A DNA stretch of 64,000 bases from Deinococcus aerolatus (GCF_014647055.1 NZ_BMOL01000007.1:134267-198266); one strand, 5' to 3'. Positions 43,048 to 54,362 are shown, counted from the stretch's first letter. Numbers and translations are program-made. The notes: generated by a model from the sequence alone, not told the origin.

Positions 43048-43992
43048 CTACCCGGCCTGCGTCAGTTCGCGGCCCAACCACGCCGCCGCCCGGTCTATCA
43101 GGGCTGCTGCCGCTGGGGACACCCCGGTCATGTTGGCAAAACCGTGAATCATGCCGGGGCCTGGCTGATGTTCGGCGCGGTTGCCCGCCGCCCGCAGCGC
43201 CTCGGCGTAGGCGATGCCCTCGTCGCGCAGCGGATCAAATTCAGCCGTCAGCACCAGCGCAGGCGGCAGACGCTGAAGATCGGCGGCGTGTAGGGGGGAA
43301 ACGTGCGGGTGTGCGCCGTGTTCGGCCTCCGCGAGGTACATCTGACCGAAGAATTTCATGCGCTCCTCAGTCAGGAAGTAGCCCACCGCATTCTCCCGGC
43401 GCGAGGGGTAGCGCTCCGTGTTCACGAAATCCGCGGCGGGATAGATCAGCAGTTGCGCGGCAATGGCCGGACCATGCTCGTCGCGGGCACGCTGGGTCAC
43501 GGCGATGCACAGGCTCGCGCCCGCGCTGTCGCCCGCCAGCGCCAGCCGGGCCGGATTGACGCCCAGTGGGCCAGCGTTCGCGGCAGCCCAGGTGAAAGCG
43601 GCGTAGGCATCGTCCACAGGAGCCGGGAACTTGTTTTCGGGGGCCAGGCGGTATTCCACGCTCAGCACGGCACTTTCCGCACCCGCGCACAGCTCGCGGC
43701 ACACCTGATCGTGCGTCTCGACGCTGTAGGCCACGAAGCCACCGCCGTGGAAGAACACGGTCAGCGGCCAGCCCTGCGCCGGGGCCGCGCCCTGCGGCGT
43801 GTACAGCCGGGCGGGCAGCGCCGACGCGGGGCCGGGCAGGGTCAGGTCACGGGTGGAAATGCCAGCAAACGCACGTTTGGGCGTGCGGGCCGAATTGGCG
43901 AGCACGGCCTGCCGCATCTCCTCCAGACCACTGGCCTGCGGCGCGGCGGCAAATTGCAACAGGACTTCTTTCAGGGCGGGATCAAGGGGCAC
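43048..43992 (-). CDS. Alpha/beta hydrolase, hormone-sensitive-lipase family esterase
   Basis: Carboxylesterase of family IV, 314 residues. The oxyanion-hole motif HGGGFV is near residue 80, the nucleophile in LALAGDSAGASL, the acid in TAEFDPLRDEG, and the histidine in GPGMIHGFANM. It hydrolyses short- or medium-chain esters. The GTG start at 43992 has CTGGAGG 6 bases upstream. It follows the thiolase gene on the same strand with a gap of 89 bp and may share its transcript. Confidence 0.92.
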   Translation of the reverse strand: MPLDPALKEVLLQFAAAPQASGLEEMRQAVLANSARTPKRAFAGISTRDLTLPGPASALPARLYTPQGAAPAQGWPLTVFFHGGGFVAYSVETHDQVCRELCAGAESAVLSVEYRLAPENKFPAPVDDAYAAFTWAAANAGPLGVNPARLALAGDSAGASLCIAVTQRARDEHGPAIAAQLLIYPAADFVNTERYPSRRENAVGYFLTEERMKFFGQMYLAEAEHGAHPHVSPLHAADLQRLPPALVLTAEFDPLRDEGIAYAEALRAAGNRAEHQPGPGMIHGFANMTGVSPAAAALIDRAAAWLGRELTQAG

Positions 43993-44081
43993 GTTGGAAC
44001 CTCCAGAAGGGAGAGCAGAAACGGTAAAACGGCAACGGGCTGTGAAGGGACCCCCCCCACAGCCCGGCAACGCTCAGATGG

Positions 44082-45263
<1,182 letters not shown>

Positions 45264-45394
45264 GGTGAAACTCCTTGGATTGAGTTGGGGTGAGGAGACA
45301 AACCTGGCATCTCAGGGACGGGTCAAGGGTGGGTATTTTTTCGCGGCAACTGCTTGCAAGGCTGAGGAACTGAAACAACGCCGCCGAGCGCGAT

Positions 45395-47479
<2,085 letters not shown>

Positions 47480-47615
47480 GGTGGAGCCTCCTTGAGTTGT
47501 GCGCCGTGCTGAGGCCCGTATGCTTCCATGTTGCCCGCCCAGGGTCAAATACGTGGACGTTCATAGTTGACGTGCGCGTTCACTTTGTGGGGGACAGTCG
47601 GGTATGCTTCCGCCT

Positions 47616-48605
47616 ATGAGCGAACTGATGAAGGCCATCGTGGTGGAACGCCTCGGTCCCCCCAACGTGATGGAGGTCAGGGAGATTCCCGTGCCGCAGC
47701 CGGGCGAGGGCGAGATCCGCATCCAGGTGGAGGCCGTGGGCATCAATTTCGCCGACGTGCTGGCAGTGGCCGGGCAGTACCTGACCCGCACGCGCGTGCC
47801 GTACACGCCGGGCATGGAGTTCGCCGGCATCGTGGAGTCGCTGGGCGAGGGCGTGAGCAACGTCAGGGTGGGCCAGCGCGTGGCCTGCCTGGGCGGCACC
47901 GGCGCCTTGGCGAAATACGCGGTGGCTAGGGCGGCGGCGGTGATTCCGGTGCCGGAGAACTTCACGGGGGCGCAGGCCGCCGCCTTCCCGGTGTCGTACT
48001 TCACGGCCTACCACGGCCTCAAAACCCTGGGGCGCGGCCAGCCCGGCGAATGGGTGCTGGTGCAGGCGGCGGCGGGCGCCCTGGGCACAGCCAGTGTGCA
48101 GCTTGCCAAGGCGATGGGCATGAACGTGATTGCCATGGCGAGTACCGAGGAAAAGCTGCAGTTGGCCCGCGATCTGGGCGCGGACGTGACCCTGTTGCAG
48201 GATGACCCGGACCGCGTACAGAAGGTGCGTGACGCGGCAGGCGGCAAGGGCGTGCCGCTGATTCTGGAAGTGGTGGGCGGCCCGCGTTTTCAGGAAAGTC
48301 TGGACATGGCCGCCGGACAGGGCCGGATCATCGTGATCGGCAACGCCAGCCGCGAGGACGCCCACCTGCGCCCGGTGGAACTGATGAAGCGCAACCTGAC
48401 GGTCACAGGCCTGTGGCTGACCAGCCTGATGAATGACCGCGCGGCGACGGTGGCCGCCGCCCAGGCGCTCACGCCACTCGTGGCCAGCGGGCAGGTCACG
48501 CCGCAGGTGGGGCCGACCTACGCCCTGGCCGACAGCCCCCGCGCCTTCCAGGACATCCTGGACCGCAAGACGACCGGCAAGGTGGTCATCGAGCCGGGAC
48601 GGTAA
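47616..48605 (+). CDS. Zinc-independent quinone oxidoreductase (MDR family)
   Basis: NADPH-dependent quinone or enone reductase of the medium-chain dehydrogenase superfamily, 329 residues. GINFADVLAVAGQY and PYTPGMEFAGIVESLGEGV open the fold; VLVQAAAGALGTASVQLAKAMG is the nucleotide-binding loop (AAxGxxG). The catalytic zinc ligands are absent. The ATG at 47616 is 7 bp after TATGCT (leaderless). It is divergent from the fadB-like gene and ends in a strong palindromic terminator. Confidence 0.92.
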   Translation: MSELMKAIVVERLGPPNVMEVREIPVPQPGEGEIRIQVEAVGINFADVLAVAGQYLTRTRVPYTPGMEFAGIVESLGEGVSNVRVGQRVACLGGTGALAKYAVARAAAVIPVPENFTGAQAAAFPVSYFTAYHGLKTLGRGQPGEWVLVQAAAGALGTASVQLAKAMGMNVIAMASTEEKLQLARDLGADVTLLQDDPDRVQKVRDAAGGKGVPLILEVVGGPRFQESLDMAAGQGRIIVIGNASREDAHLRPVELMKRNLTVTGLWLTSLMNDRAATVAAAQALTPLVASGQVTPQVGPTYALADSPRAFQDILDRKTTGKVVIEPGR

Positions 48606-48619
48606 GCCCCCACGGCCTT

Positions 48620-48646
48620 CCCCTCTCCCAGCTGGGAGAGGGGTTT
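48620..48646. terminator. Perfect palindromic terminator between qor and ispE
   Basis: CCCCTCTCCCAG (48620-48631) and its exact complement (48632-48643) form an uninterrupted 24-base palindrome followed by three T and a GTGTT tract. It lies between two converging genes and can serve both directions. Confidence 0.8.
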
Positions 48647-48711
48647 GTGTTGGACCCGTGTATACCGGCAGCGGGGCCAGAACGCGAGGGTGGCCGTTCC
48701 CCGCAGGCCGA

Positions 48712-49593
48712 CTACAGCGTCTGGGCCGCCTGAACCCACCAGTCCGGATGCGCCAGGGCGATGGCCCGCGCAGCGTCGTAGGCCTGCCCGTCGCTGGACG
48801 CCACGCCAAAGCAGGTGCTGCCCGAACCGCTCATCAGGGGGGAGCGCAGGCCTGCCGCAGCCAGCACCGTCAGAACTTCGCGGATGGGGGCGTGGCGGGC
48901 GCTGACGCCGTCCTGCAGGGCATTGTGGTACGGCACCGCCTGCTCGCCGCCCAGCGCGGCCAGAATCGCGCCCACGTCCAAGGCGGGGGTAAAGGCTTCC
49001 TCATCGTCCAGCCAGGCGTAGGCGTCGCGGGCGCTGACCTCCACGCCTGGATTGACCAGCACCAGGGCGGTGCGGGGCACCGGCACGGACACCAGCAGTT
49101 CACCGATGCCCTCCGCGACGGCGGCCTGACCCAGCAGGAAAAACGGCACGTCCGCCCCCAGGCCCAGCGCCAGCTCAGGCAACGACACCTGAGACGGGTA
49201 CAGCCGCGCCAGGGCCATCAGAGTGGTGGCCGCGTCGCTGCTGCCACCGCCCAGACCGGAGGCCAGCGGCAGCCGCTTGTGCAGGGTGATGGCCGCGCCG
49301 CCCTGCACGCCCGCCGCGTCCAGATAGGCGCGGGCGGCGCGGTAGACCAGATTGCGCTCATCGGCGGGCAGGTCCGCACCCATCCCGTCCACCGCCTGCA
49401 CCTTCAGCGTCAGGGTGTCGGCCAGGCCAATCTCCAGCTCGTCCCCCACCGAGAGCGGCACCATCAGGGTGTGCAGCTCGTGGTAGCCGTCGGCCCGCAG
49501 ATCGCGCACGCTCAGGCCAAAGTTGACCTTGGCCGGGGCCAGATAGGTCTTGTGGGACAGGGCGGGGGAACGGAGGCTCACGCCCTCCAGCAT
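48712..49593 (-). CDS. ispE: 4-diphosphocytidyl-2-C-methyl-D-erythritol kinase
   Basis: GHMP kinase of the non-mevalonate isoprenoid pathway. LAPAKVNFGLSVRDLRADGYHELHTLM is the N-terminal substrate motif, LPLASGLGGGSSDAATTL the ATP-binding loop, and SPLMSGSGSTCFGV motif 3. Length 293. The start ATG (49593) has little upstream signal; a GTG at codon 5 is an alternative. ispD, the preceding enzyme in the pathway, lies just upstream on the same strand with a 51-bp gap, so the two form a unit. Confidence 0.95.
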   Translation of the reverse strand: MLEGVSLRSPALSHKTYLAPAKVNFGLSVRDLRADGYHELHTLMVPLSVGDELEIGLADTLTLKVQAVDGMGADLPADERNLVYRAARAYLDAAGVQGGAAITLHKRLPLASGLGGGSSDAATTLMALARLYPSQVSLPELALGLGADVPFFLLGQAAVAEGIGELLVSVPVPRTALVLVNPGVEVSARDAYAWLDDEEAFTPALDVGAILAALGGEQAVPYHNALQDGVSARHAPIREVLTVLAAAGLRSPLMSGSGSTCFGVASSDGQAYDAARAIALAHPDWWVQAAQTL

Positions 49594-49644
49594 TCCACAT
49601 GACGCGGGGACAGGACCCAGGCAGGGCCACGCTCCGTGAAGTCC

Positions 49645-50337
49645 TCAGCCTGCGAACCCACCCGGCTGTGCGTCCCACACCGGGGCCAGCGCCTGTGCCA
49701 GCGCCAGATCGCCGGGGGTGGTCACCTTGAACAGGCGGGCGTCGCCGCGCACCAGCTGCACCTGCCCGCCCTGGCGCGCGATCAGTCCGGCGTCGTCGGT
49801 GGCGGCGTGTCCGTCGGCGGCGGCCTGCGCGTGCGCCCGCAGCAGCAATTCGCGGCGAAAGCCCTGCGGCGTCTGCACCGCCCACAGTCCCTCGCGGGAC
49901 ACCGACGCACCCCACAGGCCGCCGCCCCCGGAGTGAACCAGCGTATCGGCCACCGGCAGCGCCACCGTCGCCGCCCCTGTCTCCGCCACGGCCTCCAGCA
50001 GCGCGAGGGTGATGTTGGCAGGCAGGAAGGGCCGGGCCGCGTCGTGAATCAGCACGGTGTCGGCCACCGTCGCATGCAGCAGGCGGCGCACGCTGTCCTG
50101 GCGGGTCTCGCCGCCAACAATGGCGCGGGCATTGATGCCGGGGGGAAGTTCCATGCCGCCCGGCAACGCCACCAGCACCTCGTCCACATACGGGGCCAGC
50201 GCCGCGACGCTGCGGGCCAGCAGGGACAGGTCGCCCACCGTCACGAACGCCTTATGGCCCAGGCCCAGGCGGGTCCCGCTGCCGGCGGCGGGAATCAGCG
50301 CCGCCGTGGTGCCGGACAGCAGACACGCGCCCGTCAC
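49645..50337 (-). CDS. ispD: 2-C-methyl-D-erythritol 4-phosphate cytidylyltransferase
   Basis: Third enzyme of the non-mevalonate pathway; transfers CMP onto methylerythritol phosphate. LIPAAGSGTRLG is the nucleotide-binding loop, VLIHDAARPFLP and WAVQTPQGFRRELL surround the substrate, and ATDDAGLIARQGG carries the conserved acid. The GTG start at 50337 is preceded by GGGAGGGGAGG and gives 230 residues. It lies 13 bp from the stop of ubiX, suggesting a ubiX-ispD-ispE operon. Confidence 0.95.
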   Translation of the reverse strand: MTGACLLSGTTAALIPAAGSGTRLGLGHKAFVTVGDLSLLARSVAALAPYVDEVLVALPGGMELPPGINARAIVGGETRQDSVRRLLHATVADTVLIHDAARPFLPANITLALLEAVAETGAATVALPVADTLVHSGGGGLWGASVSREGLWAVQTPQGFRRELLLRAHAQAAADGHAATDDAGLIARQGGQVQLVRGDARLFKVTTPGDLALAQALAPVWDAQPGGFAG

Positions 50338-50350
50338 CCTCCCCTCCCGC

Positions 50351-50914
50351 TCAGGACCCGTCCTCGCGCCAGCGTTTGAAACCGGGGGTGTCCAGGCCAA
50401 ACTGGTCCAGCACGCGGGCGGTCACGAAATGCAGCAGTTCCTCCACGTCCCCGGGCGCGTGGTAGAAGCCGGGGCTGGCGGTCATGACGGTGGCCCCCGC
50501 GTCGTGGGCCGCCAGCATGTTCTGCAGCGTGGGCCGGGGCAGCGGGTCCTCGCGCAGCACCAGCACCAGCGGGCGGCGTTCCTTGAGGGTCACGTGCGCG
50601 GCCCGCGACAGCAGGTTGTCGGCAAAACCGTGGGCAATCTTGGCCAGGGTGCCCGCGCTGCACGGAATGACCAGCATGCCGTCGGTGCGGTAGGAGCCGC
50701 TCGCGACGCTGGCGGCCAGATCGCGGTCGTCGTGAACGTGGGCCGCGTGCCCGGTCAGATCGGCCAGTTGCGGCCCGCCCTCGGCGCTCATCACCCGTTT
50801 CGCGCCGCTGCTGACCACCAGATGGGTTTCCACCCCCAGGTCACTCAGCACCCGCAGCACGTCCCGCGCGTAAGGGATGCCGCTGCCGCCCGACACGCCC
50901 ACCACCAGCCTCAA
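50351..50914 (-). CDS. ubiX: Flavin prenyltransferase UbiX
   Basis: Prenylates FMN to make the cofactor of UbiD decarboxylases in quinone synthesis. GVSGGSGIPYARDVLRVL binds the flavin phosphate; VIPCSAGTLAKIAHGFADNLLSR and LVLVLREDPLPRPTLQNM are family blocks. Length 187 from a TTG at 50914 (LRLVVGVSGG), where homology starts. No ATG or GTG fits. The TTG overlaps the stop of a five-codon leaderless ORF (TTGA). A prenylating enzyme beside ispDE, which make its prenyl donor's precursor, is a sensible grouping. Confidence 0.9.
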   Translation of the reverse strand: MRLVVGVSGGSGIPYARDVLRVLSDLGVETHLVVSSGAKRVMSAEGGPQLADLTGHAAHVHDDRDLAASVASGSYRTDGMLVIPCSAGTLAKIAHGFADNLLSRAAHVTLKERRPLVLVLREDPLPRPTLQNMLAAHDAGATVMTASPGFYHAPGDVEELLHFVTARVLDQFGLDTPGFKRWREDGS

Positions 50915-50928
50915 GCGAAAAACCCCAT
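50911..50928 (-). CDS. Leaderless 5-codon upstream ORF coupled to ubiX
   Basis: ATG at 50928 lies 6 bp after the -10 hexamer TAGCCT (50940-50935 on the minus strand). It encodes MGFFA and stops at TGA 50913-50911, which overlaps the TTG start of ubiX. ubiX has no Shine-Dalgarno sequence. The arrangement is the same as that before rbfA. Confidence 0.4.
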   Translation of the reverse strand: MGFFA

Positions 50929-50940
50929 GGCGGCAGGCTA

Positions 50941-51274
50941 GCAGGAGCGCAGGACCCACGCTGCCGCCCTTCCCACCAATCCAGCGGCGTTGGCTGCCGC
51001 GTGGGAGACGGCATCCCCCTGCGCGCCCTGTGGCAGATCAGACCCCCTGCGCCGAGGTCTCCAGCGGGAGTTTGGACGTCCCGGACGCCGGCCGCAACCT
51101 TTATGTGGGGCCTCCCCTTCTGGGGTACGGGTCCTGTCAGAACGTGCCCGGTAGATTCGGCGCTGTGGCACGGCACCCCTGAAGACTCTGCCGTGCGGGC
51201 CGCCCTCTCTTTCAAACTCTTTCAAAACCGCCCTCTTGCGGCCAGCAGCGTCGGTGGCGCAGCCAGGGAGTCCC
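50941..51274. other. Intergenic stretch with no recognised gene
   Basis: About 330 bp between the ubiX promoter and the lipoprotein gene. No coding frame with family resemblance, RNA gene or clear hairpin with a T-run is visible. GGGAG at 51266-51270 is the ribosome site of the lipoprotein gene. Its promoter is not obvious. Confidence 0.5.
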
Positions 51275-52216
51275 ATGCGAAACACATTTTCCGCAGTGCT
51301 GGCCCTGACGGCTGCCCTGACCGCCTGTGGGCACAACGTCTCCCCCACTCCCGTCCCGGCCCCCAGCCCCACCGTCGCCACATCTCCGGCTGCCGGTTCG
51401 CCAGGACAGGTCACGGCACCCGCCGGCCCGGACGGCAAGTCCGGCGGCATCAACCTGCCCTCGACAGGCAAGGTGGACTGGGACTGGCAGATCGGCGCCT
51501 CTTCGGACAGCGCGATCAGGGTGGCGTCCGACGTCAAGCTGATCGACATCGACGGCTTCACCGCGTCGGCCGCCAAGGTCGCTGAACTCAAGAAGCAGGG
51601 CCTGTATACCGTGTGCTACATCGATGCAGGCAGCTACGAGCCGGGCCGCCCCGATTCGGGCCGCTACCCCAGTTATCTCAAGATTCAGCAGGACCCCGAC
51701 TGGCCTGCGGAATACTTCCTGGACGTCACCGACGTCTTCAGGCCCAACTCTGTGCTGGCAGGAATCCTGACTGACCGCATGAAAATGTGCCGTGACAAGG
51801 GGTTTGACGCGCTGGAACCGGACAACCTGCAAAACGACGAGAACGTCCGCGGTGGCCGCATCACCACCCAGCAGCAGATTGACTTCAACGGCTGGATTGC
51901 CGATCAGGCCCATCTGCATGGTCTGGCGGTCTTCCAGAAGAATGGTCCGGACAAGATTCTGCTCAGGGACCGCACCGGCAAGATGATGGTGGACAAGTTC
52001 GACGGCATCCTCAATGAAGAATGTCAGCAGTTCGGCGAGTGCGGCCCGCTGGCCGAATACACCCGTCGCGGCAAGCTCGCCCTGAACGTGGAATACCGCA
52101 GTGGCGCGAGCCTGAACTGCACGCTGATGGCCCAGCTGGGCGTCAACGCCATCAAGAAGGATCTGAATCTGGCGGGCGCAACCATGGGCGGCTACCTGCG
52201 CGAAACCTGTCGCTGA
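51275..52216 (+). CDS. GH114-type (endo-alpha-1,4-polygalactosaminidase-like) lipoprotein
   Basis: Predicted glycoside hydrolase-like lipoprotein of 313 residues. The signal peptide ends in a lipobox (LTAC, cysteine at 19), followed by a Pro/Ser/Thr/Ala-rich linker to about residue 65. The GH114 domain reads WDWQIGASSD, KLIDIDGF, LYTVCYIDAGSYE, FDALEPDNLQND, HGLAVFQKNGPDKI and FDGILNEECQQFGEC. Family members act on galactosaminoglycan-type exopolysaccharide or are only distantly related to such enzymes. The ATG at 51275 is chosen over 51236 because GGGAG lies just upstream and the lipoprotein signal then starts at residue 1. Confidence 0.85.
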   Translation: MRNTFSAVLALTAALTACGHNVSPTPVPAPSPTVATSPAAGSPGQVTAPAGPDGKSGGINLPSTGKVDWDWQIGASSDSAIRVASDVKLIDIDGFTASAAKVAELKKQGLYTVCYIDAGSYEPGRPDSGRYPSYLKIQQDPDWPAEYFLDVTDVFRPNSVLAGILTDRMKMCRDKGFDALEPDNLQNDENVRGGRITTQQQIDFNGWIADQAHLHGLAVFQKNGPDKILLRDRTGKMMVDKFDGILNEECQQFGECGPLAEYTRRGKLALNVEYRSGASLNCTLMAQLGVNAIKKDLNLAGATMGGYLRETCR

Positions 52217-52263
52217 GCGGCAGCGCCGCAGGGGGGCCGCAGCCCGCCCGCTAAACTTCTCCC

Positions 52264-53004
52264 ATGAACCTGTCCCAGGCCCGAGACGCCCTGGCCGCTG
52301 CCCGCCGCGTGGCCGTCCTGACCGGCGCAGGCATCAGCGCCGAGAGCGGCATTCCCACCTTCCGCGACGCGCAGCAGGGGCTGTGGGCACGCTTCCGGCC
52401 CGAGGACCTGGCCAGCCCCGACGCGTATCACCGCGATCCGGCGCTGGTCTGGGAGTGGTACGCGGGCCGCTACCGCGACGTGATGGCGGCAACGCCCAAC
52501 GCTGGGCATGACCGGCTGGCGCGGCTGGAACGCGAGAAGGGAGACGGCTTTTTCCTGGCGACGCAGAACGTCGACGGCCTGCACGCCCGCGCCGGCAGCG
52601 GAACATTGGGAGGACAGCTGGTGGAATTGCACGGCAACCTCATCACTGCCCGCTGCGAGGTCTGCGGACAGGTGGAGGCCCTGCCCGCCCCAGAGGGCTT
52701 CACGCCCCCACCCGTCTGTTCACGGTGCAGCGGCCGGATGCGCCCCAACATCGTCTGGTTCGGCGAATTCCTGCCCGAAGACGCCCTGGAGGCCGCCTCA
52801 GACGCCTTTGCCGCGGCCGACGTGGCCCTGATCATCGGCACCAGCGGCGTGGTGTACCCGGCGGCGGGACTGGCCTTTGAAACCCTGGGGCGCGGCGGAA
52901 CGGTGATTGAGATCAACCCCAGTGAGACCGAGTTGACCCCCCACCTGAGCTTCAGCCTGCGCGAAACGGCGTCGAGGGGACTCGCGGCTTTGAACGGTGG
53001 GTGA
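52264..53004 (+). CDS. NAD-dependent protein deacylase, sirtuin family (CobB-like)
   Basis: Removes acyl groups from lysines with NAD. GAGISAESGIPTFRDAQQGLW and QNVDGLHARAGS bind NAD, HGN holds the catalytic histidine, and the zinc cysteines are in CEVCGQ and CSRCSG. WEWYAGRYRD contains the Tyr-x-x-Arg pair that in SIRT5 and CobB lets the enzyme accept succinyl- or malonyl-lysine. Length 246. The ATG at 52264 is 6 bp after TAAACT (leaderless). A non-coding repeat begins at its stop codon. Confidence 0.94.
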   Translation: MNLSQARDALAAARRVAVLTGAGISAESGIPTFRDAQQGLWARFRPEDLASPDAYHRDPALVWEWYAGRYRDVMAATPNAGHDRLARLEREKGDGFFLATQNVDGLHARAGSGTLGGQLVELHGNLITARCEVCGQVEALPAPEGFTPPPVCSRCSGRMRPNIVWFGEFLPEDALEAASDAFAAADVALIIGTSGVVYPAAGLAFETLGRGGTVIEINPSETELTPHLSFSLRETASRGLAALNGG

Positions 53005-53138
53005 TACGGGCTCCGATTGAATCGTTTGCAAAACGATGAAAATCCGAGCGAAGCGAGAACGAGGAGAACGGGTTCCGGGAGTGGAGTTGGCAAACCGGCG
53101 CCCTCCCGGTTTGTTAACGAAGCAGACGGAATCCGTAT
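53004..53138. repeat. Small non-coding repeat with terminal inverted repeats (MITE/SNR-like)
   Basis: The 135-bp block begins ATACGGGCTCCG (53004-53015) and ends CGGAATCCGTAT (53127-53138); the ends are complementary at 10 of 12 positions. Inside are ATCGTT/AACGAT, CCGGGAG/CTCCCGG, and CAAACCGG/CCGGTTTG, so the whole could fold into a compact RNA or cruciform. It carries no ORF and its left end overlaps the last base of the sirtuin stop codon. Such elements resemble the small non-coding repeats known in Deinococcus genomes. Copy number cannot be judged from this window. Confidence 0.6.
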
Positions 53139-53142
53139 GAAG

Positions 53143-53180
53143 GGGCATCGACACCTGACAGGGCGCAGGTGTCGATGCCC
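53143..53180. repeat. 15-bp perfect hairpin beside the repeat
   Basis: GGGCATCGACACCTG (53143-53157) pairs exactly with 53166-53180 across an 8-base loop. It lies 4 bp after the end of the repeat element. There is no T-run, so it is either a strong structural element, a REP-like sequence, or a terminator for the sirtuin transcript. Confidence 0.6.
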
Positions 53181-53230
53181 GTGCGTTCCCGGAAACATTG
53201 AGGAAAGAACAGCCCGGGGCACACGTCCGA

Positions 53231-53268
53231 ATGGGAATCGATAGGGCGGATGGGAACCGATAGAGGCC
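53231..53268. repeat. Tandem imperfect direct repeat upstream of the ROK promoter
   Basis: ATGGGAATCGATAGGGCGG (53231-53249) is followed directly by ATGGGAACCGATAGAGGCC (53250-53268), with 13 of the first 14 bases identical. It ends three bases before the -35 hexamer of the ROK gene, where an activator might bind. It may also be chance. Confidence 0.4.
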
Positions 53269-53271
53269 ACG

Positions 53272-53342
53272 TTGATTTTCGGCAGACGCCCATGTACAGT
53301 GGCTCCACATCGTTAAGAAAGTTTCTTATCTAGGAGTTGTCC
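53272..53342 (+). promoter_or_regulatory. Promoter and ROK-type operator of the sugar-conjugate operon
   Basis: TTGATT (53272-53277) and TACAGT (53295-53300) are 17 bp apart, so transcription should start near 53307. The perfect 15-bp palindrome TAAGAAAGTTTCTTA (53314-53328) lies 7 bases downstream, an AT-rich island in GC-rich DNA. ROK repressors bind palindromes with A/T-rich arms of this kind, so autoregulation of the regulator and the genes behind it is likely. AGGAG lies 6 bases before the ATG. Confidence 0.7.
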
Positions 53343-54362
53343 ATGGGTCAGCCGCGCGAGCTTCGGCGTCTTAATCGCCGCGCCGTTACACAATTGCTGT
53401 TTACCGAGGCGGGAGCCACCCGGCCGCAGCTGGCCGACCGGACCGGACTGTCCAAGGTCACCGTCAACGTCGTGGTACAGGAACTGCTCATTCACGGCAT
53501 CGCCCGGCTGTCCATCTCGTCGGACCAGGGCATGGGCCGCACCCCTCACATGGTCGAGTTGCAGCCGCAGGTTGGCGCGGTGCTGGCCATTAGTCTGCAA
53601 CCCACCGACATTTACACGCACCTGAACGGCCTGGCTGGCGGTGAGGCCCGGACCCGGCAGACCCACTGCGCCGAACCCGAACTGACCGCGGCACTGCTGG
53701 GGGTACTCGCCGAGGCGCTGGCCGAAGACACCTATGGGCCGCTGCGCCACGTGCTGATCGGCCTGCCAGCCCCGGTGGACCCGCAAGGCCGGGTGCGGGA
53801 ACCCAACGTGACCCACCACCTCGACGTGGGACGGGTCACGGGCTTTCTGGAAGGCGCTGGCGTGACCTACGCCTTCGTCAATGACGCCAATCTGGTGGCG
53901 CTGGCCATCACCCGTGAGACGCCCGACTGCAGCCACATGGCCGTGCTGATCGAGCGGCCCAGCGGCACCGGCATGGGTCTGCTGCTGGGCGGAAAGCTGT
54001 ACCGGGGCATGCACGGGCGGGCCGGGGAAATCGGGCGCTCGCGCTGGCCCACTGCGGGCGGCGCGGAGCCGCTGGAAAGCCTGCCCAGCCCCGAGCGGCT
54101 CGACGCCACGGCGTTCATGCTGGCTGGACTGGTGCATACGCTGGACCTGCAGCACGTGGCGCTCGGCCTGCCGCAGAGCCGCGCCTCTGCCCTTCAGGAG
54201 AAACTCAGCACCCTGCTGGACGTGTCGATCACCACCCAGCTGCTGCCGGACGTGGACGCCGTGGTGCTACGCGGCGCGGCCCTTCTGGCACATGAACAGG
54301 CGCGGGAGCATCTGCTTGCGCGCGTCGAGGACCTTGGAGGGGAACACACCGATGTGGCATGA
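53343..54362 (+). CDS. ROK family transcriptional regulator
   Basis: 339 residues. Residues 1-70 form a winged helix-turn-helix (LRRLNRRAVTQLLF, ATRPQLADRTGLSKVTVNVVVQ, then the wing). Residues 80-339 form the ROK sugar-kinase-like domain with GLPAPVDPQGRV, FVNDANLVALA and GMHGRAGEIG. The zinc motif C-x-C-G-x-x-G-C-x-E of many ROK proteins is missing and the ATP site looks incomplete, so it should sense a sugar but not phosphorylate it. It is the first gene of the operon and overlaps the next by 11 bases. Likely a repressor relieved by the imported sugar or its phosphate. Confidence 0.9.
   Translation: MGQPRELRRLNRRAVTQLLFTEAGATRPQLADRTGLSKVTVNVVVQELLIHGIARLSISSDQGMGRTPHMVELQPQVGAVLAISLQPTDIYTHLNGLAGGEARTRQTHCAEPELTAALLGVLAEALAEDTYGPLRHVLIGLPAPVDPQGRVREPNVTHHLDVGRVTGFLEGAGVTYAFVNDANLVALAITRETPDCSHMAVLIERPSGTGMGLLLGGKLYRGMHGRAGEIGRSRWPTAGGAEPLESLPSPERLDATAFMLAGLVHTLDLQHVALGLPQSRASALQEKLSTLLDVSITTQLLPDVDAVVLRGAALLAHEQAREHLLARVEDLGGEHTDVA

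Noticed and set aside
45264..45394. Possible regulator site between the fadB-like gene and the thiolase gene
   Set aside because: The 131-bp gap has no clear palindrome or promoter; AGTTGGGGTGAGGAG-type runs are only purine-rich sequence.
47561..47575. TTGACG near the divergent fadB/quinone oxidoreductase promoters as a -35
   Set aside because: On the plus strand it is 30 bp from the TATGCT that fits the gene start, too far for one promoter.
51001..51585. A 194-codon frame upstream of and overlapping the lipoprotein gene
   Set aside because: It has no recognisable motif, overlaps a gene with a clear lipobox and GH114 motifs, and its end is an out-of-frame reading of that gene.
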